DNA of 64,000 bases from Lentzea albida (GCF_900111005.1 NZ_FOFV01000011.1:186001-250000), one strand, 5' to 3'; positions 23,714-32,951 are shown, numbered from the stretch's first letter. Notes: generated from the letters alone by a model not told the origin. Translations and numbers: made by a program.

Positions 23714-24988
23714 ATGAGCGACCCCACGGGACGCAAGGCCGTAGCCGCGGTGTGGCGCATCGACTCCGCGAGGATCATCGGTGCGCTCACCCGCTACACC
23801 GGCGACTTCGCCCTCGCCGAGGACCTCGCGCAGGAAGCCCTCGCCGAAGCGCTGGTGACGTGGCCGCGCGAGGGTGTGCCGAACAACCCGGCGGGCTGGC
23901 TGCTCACCGTCGGCCGGCGCCGCGCGATCGACGCGTTCCGCCGCCGCAGCGCCCGCGACGAGAAGTACGCGGCCATGGCTCACCACCTGCCCGAAGGCGG
24001 CGCGCTCACCGGCGCTGAACCCGGTCCCGCGCCCGACGACGTGCTGTGGGACCCGGACCAGATCGACGACGACACCCTCGCCCTGATGTTCACCTCCTGC
24101 CACCCGGTGCTGTCGCGGGAGGCCGGGGTGGCGCTGACGTTGCGCGTGATCGGCGGTCTGACCAGCGACGAGATCGCGCGGGCGTTCCTGGTGCCGACGG
24201 CGACGGTGCAGGCGCGCATCACGCGGGCCAAGAAGACCCTCGGGGCGGCGGGGGTGCCGTTCGAGGTGCCGCCGGTGAGCGAACGGCCCGCGCGCCTGGC
24301 GCAGGTGCTCAGCGTGGTCTACCTGATCTTCACCGAGGGTTCCTCCGCCAGCTCCGGTGACGAGGTCATCCGCTTCGACCTCGCCGGCGAGGCGCAACGG
24401 CTCGCCCGGATCCTGTCGCGGCTGATGCCCGAGGAACCCGAGGTGCACAGCCTGCTCGCGTTGCTCGAACTGACCGCCGCGCGGTTCCCGGCCCGCCGCG
24501 GCCCCGACGGCGAGACCGTGCTGCTGCAGGAACAGGACCGGCGTCGCTGGGACCGCTCCGCCATCGCCCGCGGCCGCGCCGCGCTCGCCAAGGCCACCGA
24601 CGCCGGCCGCGGGTACGGCTACTACGGGCTGCAGGCCGCGATCGCGGAGTGCCACGCGCTGGCGTCCTCGGTGCAGGAGACGAACTGGGTCCGCATCGTC
24701 GCCCTCTACGACGGCTTGGGCCGTCTCGCCCCGTCCCCGGTCGTGGACCTCAACCGCGCGGTCGCCGTCTCGATGGCCCAGGGGCCCGCCGCCGCCCTGC
24801 CGCTCGTCGACTCCCTCGCGGGCAGCGACGCGTTCAAGGACTCGCACCAGCTGCCGGGTGTGCGCGGAGAGTTGCTGCGCCGCCTGGGCCGCGTCGACGA
24901 GGCCCGCACCGCGCTGGAGCAGGCCGTTCGTCTCTGCGGCAACGAACGCGAACGCGCCGTGCTGGCCCGCAAGCTGGCCGAACTGTAG
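23714..24988 (+). CDS. ECF42-like RNA polymerase sigma factor with C-terminal TPR-like extension
   Basis: 424 residues. Sigma region 2 lies near 10-75 (ITRYTGDFALAEDLAQEALA, then PAGWLLTVGRRRAIDAFRRR). Region 4 lies near 130-180 (LRVIGGLTSDEIARAFLVPT, then ATVQARITRAKKTL). The remaining 240 residues form the helical extension found in ECF42 proteins, with TEGSSASSGDE, LDLNRAVAVSMAQGP and helix pairs near the end. There is no anti-sigma gene; in this group the extension itself controls activity. It is paired with a DGPF gene and a matching promoter lies upstream, suggesting positive autoregulation. Confidence 0.93.
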   Translation: MSDPTGRKAVAAVWRIDSARIIGALTRYTGDFALAEDLAQEALAEALVTWPREGVPNNPAGWLLTVGRRRAIDAFRRRSARDEKYAAMAHHLPEGGALTGAEPGPAPDDVLWDPDQIDDDTLALMFTSCHPVLSREAGVALTLRVIGGLTSDEIARAFLVPTATVQARITRAKKTLGAAGVPFEVPPVSERPARLAQVLSVVYLIFTEGSSASSGDEVIRFDLAGEAQRLARILSRLMPEEPEVHSLLALLELTAARFPARRGPDGETVLLQEQDRRRWDRSAIARGRAALAKATDAGRGYGYYGLQAAIAECHALASSVQETNWVRIVALYDGLGRLAPSPVVDLNRAVAVSMAQGPAAALPLVDSLAGSDAFKDSHQLPGVRGELLRRLGRVDEARTALEQAVRLCGNERERAVLARKLAEL

Positions 24989-25072
24989 GCGATCCGCCAC
25001 GGAGGGTGAACCTTAAATCGTACGGGGGACATCGGTGGCACTCGACCGGGTGACACGGGAATGATGTTGTGA

Positions 25073-26155
25073 ATGGACTCGCTGCCCGCCACCGTCGCCT
25101 CCGCGCTCGTCGAGGCCGACGACGAGGCGGACGACGCTGCCTGGCCCGCCCGCTGGCAGGCCCTGACGGCGGTGTCGGTCGAACTGCAGTCCCTGCTCGT
25201 CACCGACCCCGGCCCGCGGCTCGTCGCCCTGATCGAGGAGATCGTCACCCAGCTGGCCGACGGGGTCGCCGCCAGCCGCCGGCACCGCGTCGAGCTCGCC
25301 GAACTGGCCCACCGCGTCCTGACCACCCACGCCCGAGCCTGCGCCGAGACCGCCCCCGACCCGCGGCGGCTCGCCGACTGGCTGCTCGACCTGCAGCTGC
25401 ACCACCCCGAGGCGCCCGACGTCAGCCTCGCCGCCTATGCCCGCGCGCTCGACGACGAGGGACTGGCCACCTACCGGGAGCGGGCGGTGGCGTTGTTCGA
25501 GCCGCTGCCGGTGATCGGGTTCGGTGAGACCGGCCGCTACGACCGCGCCCGCTGGGCGTTGCTGCGCGTCATGGAGGAGCTCGCCGAGTACACCGAGGAC
25601 GTCGACCTGCAGCTGCTCGTGCTGTCGAAGGACCTGTCCTCGGGCTGGCACTACCTCCAGGTCGCGACCGTGCTGCGCGACAACGACCGCTCCGACGAAG
25701 CCCTGGAGTGGGTGGAGCGAGGCCTGCGGGCCGTCGGCGGCCGGGGCGCGGCGCTGCGGCTGATCGACCTCGCCGTGGAGGAGCACCTGCGCCGCGGCTC
25801 GCCCGGGCGGGCGGTGCAGGTGTGCCGGGAGGCGTTCTTCCTGCGCCCGAACCTCGACGTCTACCTCAAGGCGCGGGCCCTGGTCGTGCACACCGACGAC
25901 TGGCCGCCGTTGCGCGCGGAGCTGGTGCAGCATCTCGTGCAGGACGGCAGCCGGCTCGCGGTCGAGGTCTACCGGCGCATCGTCGAGGTCGAGCTGGCGC
26001 GGCGGGGGATCGAGGAGCAGGACCTGGTCGTGGAATGGCTCGCGCAACTACGCGGTCTGCAGCCCGACGCGTTCGCCGACTACCTGGACCACATCAAGTC
26101 CCGCCACGTCGCCGACCGGGAACTGCTCGACGAGTTGTCCCGCCGCGGCTTCTGA
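25073..26155 (+). CDS. Alpha-helical repeat protein of unknown function
   Basis: 360 residues, mostly helix. The middle (DVDLQLLVLSKDLSSGWHYL, then QVATVLRDNDRSDEALEWVE and RGLRAVGG) and the following AVQVCREAFFLRPNLDVYLK resemble TPR-like pairs as found in the C-terminal halves of SWIM-domain zinc-finger proteins, but no zinc-finger cysteines are present. I do not recognise a function. The ATG at 25073 is 84 bases after the sigma gene; a short TTAAATC stretch upstream may be part of its promoter. Confidence 0.7.
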   Translation: MDSLPATVASALVEADDEADDAAWPARWQALTAVSVELQSLLVTDPGPRLVALIEEIVTQLADGVAASRRHRVELAELAHRVLTTHARACAETAPDPRRLADWLLDLQLHHPEAPDVSLAAYARALDDEGLATYRERAVALFEPLPVIGFGETGRYDRARWALLRVMEELAEYTEDVDLQLLVLSKDLSSGWHYLQVATVLRDNDRSDEALEWVERGLRAVGGRGAALRLIDLAVEEHLRRGSPGRAVQVCREAFFLRPNLDVYLKARALVVHTDDWPPLRAELVQHLVQDGSRLAVEVYRRIVEVELARRGIEEQDLVVEWLAQLRGLQPDAFADYLDHIKSRHVADRELLDELSRRGF

Positions 26156-26191
26156 CCGATCCCACCTCGGATAGTACGTAGTCGTAATATC

Positions 26192-27619
26192 CTAGTTCGC
26201 ATGATCGAGGCCGGAGGGGATCCGGTCCGCCCACGGCCGGGCGCGCTCGAGCTGGGCGGACACCGACAGCAGCGTGCACTCGTCGTGCTGGCGGCCCACG
26301 AGCTGCACCGCGAGCGGCAGTCCCTGCGACGTGCGGCCCGCCGGGACCGAGGCGGCGGGGTTGCCGGTGATGTTCCACAGCGGCAGGAACGTCGTGTAGT
26401 GCGAGGCCGCGAGCAACGCCGTGAACGCGCCGCGGCCGTCCCACTCGCCGACGCGGATCGGCGGGCGGGTCAGCGCCGGGGTGAGCAGCACGTCGACCGA
26501 GGTGAAGATCCGGTTCGCGTACGCGGTGAGGTCGGCGTCGCCACCGCACGCCCACCGCGCCACCCCGCGCGGCACCCGGCGGCCCAGCTCGCCGACCGCG
26601 CGGGTGCGGGGCTCGACCAGGTCCGGGAACTCCATGCCGGTGCGGGCCAGGTGGGCGTTGTGCAGGTAGCGCACGGCGAACCGGGTCGAGGCGGTGACAT
26701 CGCGCATCGGCGGGTCCAGGCGCACCACGTCGTGGCCGAGGTCGGTGAGCAGCGCGGCGGTGTCCTGCACGGCGTCGCGGACCTCGCCGTCGATGGTGAT
26801 GCCCGGACCCCACGGCCGCAGCGACACTCCGATCCGCAGCCTGCCCGGGTCCGTGCGCGCGGCCTGGGTGAAGCTCGTGCGCGGCGGGTGGGCGACGTGC
26901 GCGTCACCGGGGGCGGCGCCGCGGATCTGGTCGGCGACCAGCGCCCAGTCCTGCACGGTGCGGGTGATCGGCCCGGCCACGACGAGTCCGCCGAGCATCT
27001 GCGGTTCGGGGGACAGCGAGACGCGGCCGCGCTGGGGCTTGAGCCCGAACAGGCCCGTGACGGCCGACGGGATGCGGATCGATCCGGCCCCGTCGGTGCC
27101 GATCGCCGCGGCGGCGAGTCCTGCCGCCACCGCGGCGGCCGAGCCTCCGCTCGATCCGCCGGGCGAGTGGGTCGGCGACCACGGGTTGCGCGTCGGGCCC
27201 GCCCAGGAGCTCTCGGTGTGGGGCCACAGCCCCAGTTCGGGCATGCGGGTGCGGCCGATGACCACCGCTCCGGCCGCGCGCAGCCGGGCCACGATCGCGG
27301 AATCGGCCGGCTGCGGGGTGCGGGCGGCGTTGGTGCCCTTGGTCGTGGGCAGGCCCGCGATCGCGATGTCCTCCTTGACCGCGATCGGCACGCCCCGCAA
27401 CGGCAGGTCCCCGGAGCCGCGGGCGTCGAGCCGTGCCGCCTCCTCGAGGGCCTGGTCGGCGAAGACCAGGCGGAACGCGTTGAGCCCCGGGTCGATCCGC
27501 TCGATGCGGCGCAGGTGTTCCGCGACCAGTTCCCGCGCGCTCACCTGACCGGATCGCACGGCGCGCGCCTGTGCGGCGACGCCCGCGAAACACAGCTCCG
27601 ACAGCTCTGACGGCTCCAT
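26192..27619 (-). CDS. Amidase (amidase signature family)
   Basis: 475 residues. The Ser-cisSer-Lys triad is visible: lysine in GVPIAVKEDIAI near 82, cis-serine in PGGSSGGSAAAVAAG near 150-160 and the nucleophile in IGTDGAGSIRIPSAVTGLFG. The segment QRGRVSLSPEPQ follows. It hydrolyses an amide of unknown identity. No GatB/C neighbours are present, so it is not part of tRNA amidotransferase. It is divergent from a secreted protein gene 50 bases away. Confidence 0.93.
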   Translation of the reverse strand: MEPSELSELCFAGVAAQARAVRSGQVSARELVAEHLRRIERIDPGLNAFRLVFADQALEEAARLDARGSGDLPLRGVPIAVKEDIAIAGLPTTKGTNAARTPQPADSAIVARLRAAGAVVIGRTRMPELGLWPHTESSWAGPTRNPWSPTHSPGGSSGGSAAAVAAGLAAAAIGTDGAGSIRIPSAVTGLFGLKPQRGRVSLSPEPQMLGGLVVAGPITRTVQDWALVADQIRGAAPGDAHVAHPPRTSFTQAARTDPGRLRIGVSLRPWGPGITIDGEVRDAVQDTAALLTDLGHDVVRLDPPMRDVTASTRFAVRYLHNAHLARTGMEFPDLVEPRTRAVGELGRRVPRGVARWACGGDADLTAYANRIFTSVDVLLTPALTRPPIRVGEWDGRGAFTALLAASHYTTFLPLWNITGNPAASVPAGRTSQGLPLAVQLVGRQHDECTLLSVSAQLERARPWADRIPSGLDHAN

Positions 27620-27669
27620 GGGCCGACCCTAAGCGCCCGCTGGTGATCTACGGAATGGGAGAAGCACAC

Positions 27670-28182
27670 ATGAGAGTCCTCGCGATGGCCGCCGCGGTCC
27701 TGGTCGCGGTGAGCACGACCCTGGTGTCGACGGCACCCGCGCACGCCTACCCGCAGGTGTCGCGCGCCGAGGTGATCGCCCGCGCGAAGTCGTGGCTGAC
27801 GGCGGGGCCGGGCGGGGGACCGGTGCCCTACAGCCAGAGCGTGGGGTTGCAGGGGTACCGGCAGGACTGCTCCGGCTACGTGTCGATGGCGGCGAGGATC
27901 GACGCGCCGGGCAAGATCACCATCGACCTCGCGGACCGGCTGCACTCCGCGCCGATCGCGATGGCCGACCTGCGGTGGGGCGACATCGTCGTCAACACCA
28001 CCGGTGACACCGCCGACGGACGGCACGTGGTGATCTTCGAGAAGTGGGCCGACCCGTACAGGACGGCGTATCACGCCTACGAGCAGCGCAGCACCTACGG
28101 CACCACGTACCGCGTGCTGCGCTACGGGATCTCCGCGACGGACAACTACCGGCCGCGGCGGCTGCTCAACGTGACCGGCTGA
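27670..28182 (+). CDS. Secreted NlpC/P60-CHAP-like protein
   Basis: 170 residues. A signal peptide of about 26 residues ends in APAHA. The mature protein has YRQDCSGYVSMAARID, which places a cysteine like the NlpC/P60 nucleophile (DCSGxV), and GDTADGRHVVIFEKWAD, which places the histidine. LRWGDIVVN is the usual pre-His strand. It probably hydrolyses cell-wall peptides or amides outside the cell. ATG 27670 is chosen because GGGAGAA lies eight bases before it. Its 3' end overlaps the convergent CGNR gene by 17 bases. Confidence 0.82.
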   Translation: MRVLAMAAAVLVAVSTTLVSTAPAHAYPQVSRAEVIARAKSWLTAGPGGGPVPYSQSVGLQGYRQDCSGYVSMAARIDAPGKITIDLADRLHSAPIAMADLRWGDIVVNTTGDTADGRHVVIFEKWADPYRTAYHAYEQRSTYGTTYRVLRYGISATDNYRPRRLLNVTG

Positions 28183-28684
28183 GCGCCGCGGTCGTCCTCG
28201 TGCGGTGGTTGGCGACGGCGACGCGGTTGGCGCATTTGGTGGAGCAGAAGCGCCTCTTGCCGTTGCGGCTGGTGTCGACGAACACCGTGTCGCAGCCGTC
28301 GCGCCCGCAGACGCCGATGCGCCCGGCGTCCTCGCAGAACAACGCCGCCATGCCCGCGGCGGTGTAGGCCTTCACGCGCACGTCGGTCGGCGCGTCCTCG
28401 CGGGCGTAGTGCAGGTGCGGGGCGCGTCCGTCGTGCGTGGAGATGTAGTGCGTGGTCGAGGAGCGGGCGAGCAGGTCGTTGAGCAGCTCGACGGTGGGCT
28501 CGCGGAACACCTGCCGCAGCCGCTCGACCCAGTCTCGTACGTCACGTTCCTGACGTGCGTCGAGCGAGCCCAGGGGCTTGTAGTCCGACGATTTCAGCAC
28601 GTCGAGCAGGGGCAGTGCCGGGTCGGCGTTGACCAGCTTCGCGGCGAGTTCCGCCGCCGCCCCGCCGTAAGGGTTGAAATGCAC
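28166..28684 (-). CDS. CGNR zinc-finger protein (ABATE domain)
   Basis: 172 residues. The C-terminal zinc finger has CGRDGCDTVFVDTSRNGKRR then FCSTKCANRVAVANHR, the CGNR signature (here CANR). The N-terminal helical region, with KPLGSLDARQERDVRDWVER, is the ABATE-type domain. Proteins of this group are thought to be transcription regulators. It ends in RTRTTAALSRSR. The gene is convergent with the secreted protein and divergent from a small zinc-ribbon gene. Confidence 0.9.
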   Translation of the reverse strand: MHFNPYGGAAAELAAKLVNADPALPLLDVLKSSDYKPLGSLDARQERDVRDWVERLRQVFREPTVELLNDLLARSSTTHYISTHDGRAPHLHYAREDAPTDVRVKAYTAAGMAALFCEDAGRIGVCGRDGCDTVFVDTSRNGKRRFCSTKCANRVAVANHRTRTTAALSRSR

Positions 28685-28710
28685 TAGACCATGACAGCAC
28701 GCTGGGATCC

Positions 28711-28917
28711 ATGATCGCCACCTGCCCCGCCTGCCACTGGCCCGCCACCTCCGCCGTCTCCCGGCACGGCACCGTCGCCTACGTCCGCTGCGTGTGCGGC
28801 CTGTTCCTCGTGCTCGAACGCGGGACCGTCACCGCCACCGCCGGGACCAGCGCGTTCGCCCCGGCACGCCGGACCGGCGGTGATCTTGCTAGTGTCCCGG
28901 ACCGTGAGCCGTCGTGA
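28711..28917 (+). CDS. Small zinc-ribbon-like protein
   Basis: 68 residues, with CPACHWPATS (C-x2-C) and VRCVCGLFLVLE (C-x-C) suggesting a single zinc site. Small genes of this form are widespread in actinobacteria without known function. The stop overlaps the GTG of the TetR gene by 14 bases, so the two may be co-transcribed. The start ATG is 27 bases from the divergent CGNR gene. Confidence 0.6.
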   Translation: MIATCPACHWPATSAVSRHGTVAYVRCVCGLFLVLERGTVTATAGTSAFAPARRTGGDLASVPDREPS

Positions 28918-29515
28918 TCTTCTGTGCGACACCGCGATCCAGATCCTCGCGGTGGACGGCGGCCGGGGCCTGACCCACCGCGCGATCGACCGCGAGGCCG
29001 GCGTCCCCCTCGGCACCACCAAGAACTACTTCCCGACCCGCGAGGCGATCCTCACCGCCTGCGCGGCCCGCATGACTTCCCTGCACCAGGCCGCCGTGCA
29101 GCGCCTGCGCGAGACCACCCCGCCCGACGTCACCGCGAGCGACGTCGCCGAGCTCTACCCGGCCCTGCTGCGCCGCGCGGTCGCCGACGACCCGACCCAG
29201 ATGCTCGCGATGGTCGAGCTCTACCTGGAGGCCGTGCGCCGTCCGGGGGTGCGGGCGGCGCTGTCGGGCATGGTGCTCGCCAACGCCGAGGCCGCCGCAG
29301 CCCTGCAGCAGGCCGCGGGCCTGCCCTCGACCGTGCGCGACACCGGCCTGCTCGACGCCTACTTCCTCGGGGTGGCCATCTCGCTGCTCGCCCTGCCGGC
29401 CGAGACGCTCGAGACGGTGGGCCTTGACGACCCGTACGCGCTGGGGATCGGCGTGTTCTCCGCGACCGCGCCGAACACCGCCGCCGTGCCGCGGCGTCCG
29501 GCGGAGTCAGGCTGA
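28904..29515 (+). CDS. TetR/AcrR family transcriptional regulator
   Basis: 203 residues from GTG 28904. The DNA-binding domain (about 5-55) is LLCDTAIQILAVDGGRGLTH then RAIDREAGVPLGTTKNYFPT, with an NYFPTRE recognition-helix end. The C-terminal domain is unassigned. It overlaps the small zinc-ribbon gene by 14 bases at the start and the convergent kinase gene by 9 bases at the end. No operator could be singled out nearby. Confidence 0.88.
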   Translation: MSRRDLLCDTAIQILAVDGGRGLTHRAIDREAGVPLGTTKNYFPTREAILTACAARMTSLHQAAVQRLRETTPPDVTASDVAELYPALLRRAVADDPTQMLAMVELYLEAVRRPGVRAALSGMVLANAEAAAALQQAAGLPSTVRDTGLLDAYFLGVAISLLALPAETLETVGLDDPYALGIGVFSATAPNTAAVPRRPAESG

Positions 29516-30028
29516 CAGGGCCGCCAGCAGCGCCTCGTAGGTGCGCTCCACGTCGGCGGTGTCGGTGTCGACGACGACCGAGTCGGGCGTGAGGTAGGCG
29601 GCGAGGTGGGTGTGGATGCGGCGGATGACCGCCACCCCGCCCATGGCCTCGACGGCCCGGTCGATGTGGTGCTCGCGCGCCTGGAACCGGTCGATCGTGG
29701 TCTCGGGCGAGGCGAGCAGCACGAACTCGACGTACTCGGCGCCCGCCGACGCCGCCGCCCGGGCGAACGCGTCGCTCTGGGAGCGGTCGGTGATCAGCTG
29801 CGGCATGACGACGTCGTGACCGGAGCGCAGGTGCGTGGTCGCCATCGTGATCGCCAGCGGGCGCACCAGGTTCACCGCGCCGGAGAAGTCGTCCTCCCAC
29901 GCGCCGACCAGCCGGACGATCTCGTCGGCGTCGAGGTTGAGCGTGCGGGGGTGGTCGGCGGCGTAGCGGGCGGCGATCGTGGACTTGCCGACGCCGGTGG
30001 GACCGTTGAGGTGGATCAGCCTGGGCAC
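29507..30028 (-). CDS. P-loop kinase/ATPase (AAA_33-like)
   Basis: 173 residues. The Walker A motif is LNGPTGVGKSTIA at residues 7-19. The rest has LDADEIVRLVGAW and a late REHHIDRAVEAMGG, typical of small nucleoside- or RNA-type kinases of the AAA_33/shikimate-kinase-like group. Substrate unknown. It converges on the TetR gene. Confidence 0.82.
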   Translation of the reverse strand: MPRLIHLNGPTGVGKSTIAARYAADHPRTLNLDADEIVRLVGAWEDDFSGAVNLVRPLAITMATTHLRSGHDVVMPQLITDRSQSDAFARAAASAGAEYVEFVLLASPETTIDRFQAREHHIDRAVEAMGGVAVIRRIHTHLAAYLTPDSVVVDTDTADVERTYEALLAALSA

Positions 30029-30107
30029 CCGGCCGAGCCTAGGCCGTGGCCCGGAGGTCTCGTCGGGCGGCAGGGGCGGCCGGGCGGCGGCCCGTCACCC
30101 CCGGCGT

Positions 30108-30977
30108 TCAGCGGCAGACGCGCACCAGCTCGTCGATCGCCGTCGCCACCAGCGCGATGGCGACGTCGGGGGACTTGCCGCAGCTCGCCGGCCGCGGCGG
30201 CACGGACTTCTCGGTCAGCGCCACCCGCCACTCGCGGCCGTCGGCGTGCCGCACCGTCGCGGAGTCCCCGGTCTCGGCCACGACGGTGAGCACGTCGCGG
30301 GTCTCCCCGATCTGCTGCCGCACGGCGACCTCGGCGACCTGACCCCGGGGGGTGAAGCAGGAGCGGCCCCGGCACCGGTCGGCGACGATGCCCTCCGTGA
30401 CGACGCGCTGCGCCAAACGGTGGTCGAGTCGCCCGTACAGGTGACCGGTGGGCAGCAGCACGCCGGTGGGCGCGAAGCGGTGACCGCCGGTGTGGGTGCA
30501 CTCCCACAGGTTCAGCGCGGTGGCGATCGGACGGCCGTACAGGGCGCAGCAGACGTCGCGTTTGCTGTTCGTGCAGACCAGCAGCAGCGGATCGTCGACC
30601 GGCGTGCCGAACGCGGTGGAACGGCCCGCGCCCAGTGCCGCGAAGTCGAGCTCGAGGGCCTCCTCCGGCGAGGCGAGATCGGCCTGTTCCAGCCATGATC
30701 CACCGGGCTTCGTCGAGGCCAGGTACAGGCGGCGGCGTGCGGGCACGTGGTCGTCGGCGTGCTTGCCGGGGCGGCGGATCAGCAGGATGCGCACCCCGGT
30801 GCCGTCGGCGCGGCGCTGCAGCTCGGCACCCAGTTCCGGGTCGAGGTGGCTCTCGGTCAGCGCGTCGCGGCCCCACGGGCCGGGCTGCTCCAGGCACAGC
30901 CACGCCGTCGCGGTCGCGGCCGTGCCGGCCAGCGGTTCGCCCGCGAAGTCGGAGAGTATCGAGCACCTCATCTGCAC
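30108..30977 (-). CDS. Sucrase/ferredoxin-like protein (thioredoxin-like 2Fe-2S fold)
   Basis: 289 residues. The pattern LLLVCTNSKRDVCCALYGRP then ECTHTGGHRFAPTGVLLPTG is the Suc_Fer-like family (PF06999), with conserved cysteines and histidine that may bind a 2Fe-2S cluster. GGRDALTES-like text near residue 35 also matches the family's PGPWGRDAL motif. It is a redox protein of unknown role. Two in-frame ATGs lie six bases apart (30977 and 30971). Confidence 0.88.
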   Translation of the reverse strand: MQMRCSILSDFAGEPLAGTAATATAWLCLEQPGPWGRDALTESHLDPELGAELQRRADGTGVRILLIRRPGKHADDHVPARRRLYLASTKPGGSWLEQADLASPEEALELDFAALGAGRSTAFGTPVDDPLLLVCTNSKRDVCCALYGRPIATALNLWECTHTGGHRFAPTGVLLPTGHLYGRLDHRLAQRVVTEGIVADRCRGRSCFTPRGQVAEVAVRQQIGETRDVLTVVAETGDSATVRHADGREWRVALTEKSVPPRPASCGKSPDVAIALVATAIDELVRVCR

Positions 30978-31071
30978 ACTCTATAGGGCCGTTCGGGTGA
31001 TGAGTAAGGACACCCTTACTCGGTCGGGTGTGATGTAGGACATCGCCGTCCGAATCACTAGGTTTCCGGTC

Positions 31072-31443
31072 ATGAACGTCGTGGTGTGGATCGTGTCGGG
31101 TGTTCTGGCCGCCCTGTACCTCATGGCGGGCTTCACCAAGCTGGCGAAGACGAAACAGGACCTGCTCGCTGAGCCGCGCATGGCGTGGGCGGGGGACTTC
31201 ACGTCCGGTCAGGTCAAGGGCATCGGCGCGGTCGAGGTCGCGGGCGCGCTCGGCCTGGTGCTGCCGTGGCTCACCGGCGTCGCGCCGGTCCTGACCCCGA
31301 TCGCCGCGGCGGGCCTCGCGGTGGTGCAGGCCGGGGCGGCGGTCACGCACCTGCGGCGCGGCGAGAAGGCCACGCTGCCGATCAACGCCGTGTTGTTCGC
31401 GCTGGCGGTGTTCGTCGCGGTCGTGCGGTTCGGTCAGCTCTAA
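31072..31443 (+). CDS. DoxX family membrane protein
   Basis: 123 residues with four predicted helices: VVVWIVSGVLAALYLMAG, GIGAVEVAGALGLVLPWL, VLTPIAAAGLAVVQAGAA and LPINAVLFALAVFVAVVR, and a conserved GFTKLA at the end of the first. This matches the DoxX-like group found widely in actinobacteria, sometimes linked to oxidative stress. It is divergent from the sucrase/ferredoxin gene, about 95 bases away. Confidence 0.87.
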   Translation: MNVVVWIVSGVLAALYLMAGFTKLAKTKQDLLAEPRMAWAGDFTSGQVKGIGAVEVAGALGLVLPWLTGVAPVLTPIAAAGLAVVQAGAAVTHLRRGEKATLPINAVLFALAVFVAVVRFGQL

Positions 31444-31546
31444 CCCCTTCCGGCCCCAGGGTGGAAGTGCGGTGGGTCCTCGCCGGGATACCACCGCGTT
31501 CGCGCGCCCCACCAGCCGGTGCCGGTCCCGAAGTTAGGGTGGCGGC

Positions 31547-32245
31547 ATGACAACGGTGATCACCGGGGGAAGCCGGGGCATCGGTGCCGCGACCGCCCGC
31601 AGGCTCGTGCGCGACGGCCACCGCGTCGTGATCGGCTACCGCCAGGCCGAGGACGAGGCGCGGCTGCTCGAGAAGGAACTCGGGGTGCTCGCCGTGCGCG
31701 CCGACACCACCGACGAGGACGACGTGGCGCGCTTGTTCGACGCGGCGGGCGAGGACGTCACCGGCGTGGTCAACAACGCCGGCGTCACCTCCCCGGTCGG
31801 GCCGCTCGCCCAGCTGCGCACCGAGCACCTGCGCCGCGTGGTCGACGTCAACGTCGTCGGCGCGTTCTTCGTCGCGCGGGAGGCGGCGCGGCGGATGACC
31901 CGCGGGTCGATCGTGAACGTGTCGTCGGGGGCGGCGACGCTGGGCAGCCCGGGGGAGTACGTGCACTACGCCGCCACCAAGGCCGCCGTGGACGCGTTGA
32001 CGATCGGCCTGGCCAAGGAGCTCGCGCCGAGCGGGATCCGGGTCAACTGCGTGCAGCCCGGCACCGTGCGCACCGACATCCACCGGCTCTCCGGTGTGCC
32101 CGACCGCCCCGACCGCGTCGCCTCCCGCATCCCGCTCGGACGTCCCGGCGAGGCCGGCGAGATCGCGAACGCCATCGCGTGGCTGCTCTCCGACGAGGCC
32201 TCGTACACGACGGGCGCGATCCTGCGGGTCGCGGGCGGCATGTGA
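31547..32245 (+). CDS. FabG-like short-chain dehydrogenase/reductase
   Basis: 232 residues, NAD(P)-binding: GGSRGIGAATARRL at 7-20, VNNAGVTSPVG, and the catalytic YAATKAAVD (Tyr and Lys) near 142-150, with the Ser in SGAATL upstream. The C terminus ASYTTGAILRVAGGM is the classical FabG ending. ADTTDEDD provides the acidic strand end. It reduces a ketone or oxidises an alcohol; substrate unknown. It is about 60 bases before the methyltransferase gene in the same direction. Confidence 0.93.
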   Translation: MTTVITGGSRGIGAATARRLVRDGHRVVIGYRQAEDEARLLEKELGVLAVRADTTDEDDVARLFDAAGEDVTGVVNNAGVTSPVGPLAQLRTEHLRRVVDVNVVGAFFVAREAARRMTRGSIVNVSSGAATLGSPGEYVHYAATKAAVDALTIGLAKELAPSGIRVNCVQPGTVRTDIHRLSGVPDRPDRVASRIPLGRPGEAGEIANAIAWLLSDEASYTTGAILRVAGGM

Positions 32246-32306
32246 CCGCGCGCGAGGCCTTTCGCCTCTGCGGCGGGCCTCCGGCCTGCCCGTAGGCTTC
32301 TCCGTC

Positions 32307-32936
32307 ATGTCCGCGCCCACGCTCACCGACTTCGTGCTCGCCCACACGACGCTGACGCCCGTGCCGCTGGTGCCGGAGGTGTCGCTGCACAGCGCGGCCG
32401 AGGCGATGGACCTGTGGGAGCTCACCCGCCACGACCAGCCGCCGTTCTGGGCGTTCCCGTGGGCGGGCGGCCAGGCCCTGGCACGGCACCTGCTCGACCA
32501 CGCGGGCCTGGTGCGCGACAAGAAGGTGTTCGACCTGGCGTCCGGCTCCGGTCTCGTCGCGATCGCCGCCGCGCTGGCCGGCGCCGACTCGGTGACGGCC
32601 AACGACATCGACCCGCTCGCCCTGACCGCCGTGGGGCTCAACGCCGCGGCCAACGGCGTCACCGTCGCCACGCTCGGCGGCGACCAGCTCGACAGCGACG
32701 CCCACGGCGCCGACGTCGTGCTGGCGGGAGACGTGTTCTACGACGGCGAGATCACCGCGCTCGTGCTGCCGTTCCTGGCCAGGGCCGCCGCACGGGGCGC
32801 GCTGGTGCTGCTCGGCGACCCCGACCGCGCGCACCTGCCGCCCGGCCGGTTCACGGCGCTGGCCCGCTACGAGGTGCCGGTGCCGTTGACGCTGGAGAGC
32901 ACCGAGACCCGCGGCGCCACGGTCTGGCGCGCCTAG
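32307..32936 (+). CDS. SAM-dependent methyltransferase (ETFB-lysine-methyltransferase-like)
   Basis: 209 residues. The SAM-binding motif is VFDLASGSGLVAIAAALAGA then SVTANDIDPLAL, and LAGDVFYDGE is the post-motif that marks the METTL20/Nnt1-like branch. The N terminus PEVSLHSAAEAMDLWELTR and QPPFWAFPWAGGQALARHLL agree. Members methylate electron-transfer flavoprotein lysines or small substrates. It follows the FabG-like gene by 61 bases and converges on the ZIP gene. Confidence 0.87.
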   Translation: MSAPTLTDFVLAHTTLTPVPLVPEVSLHSAAEAMDLWELTRHDQPPFWAFPWAGGQALARHLLDHAGLVRDKKVFDLASGSGLVAIAAALAGADSVTANDIDPLALTAVGLNAAANGVTVATLGGDQLDSDAHGADVVLAGDVFYDGEITALVLPFLARAAARGALVLLGDPDRAHLPPGRFTALARYEVPVPLTLESTETRGATVWRA

Positions 32937-32951
32937 CTCCGCGGCACACTT

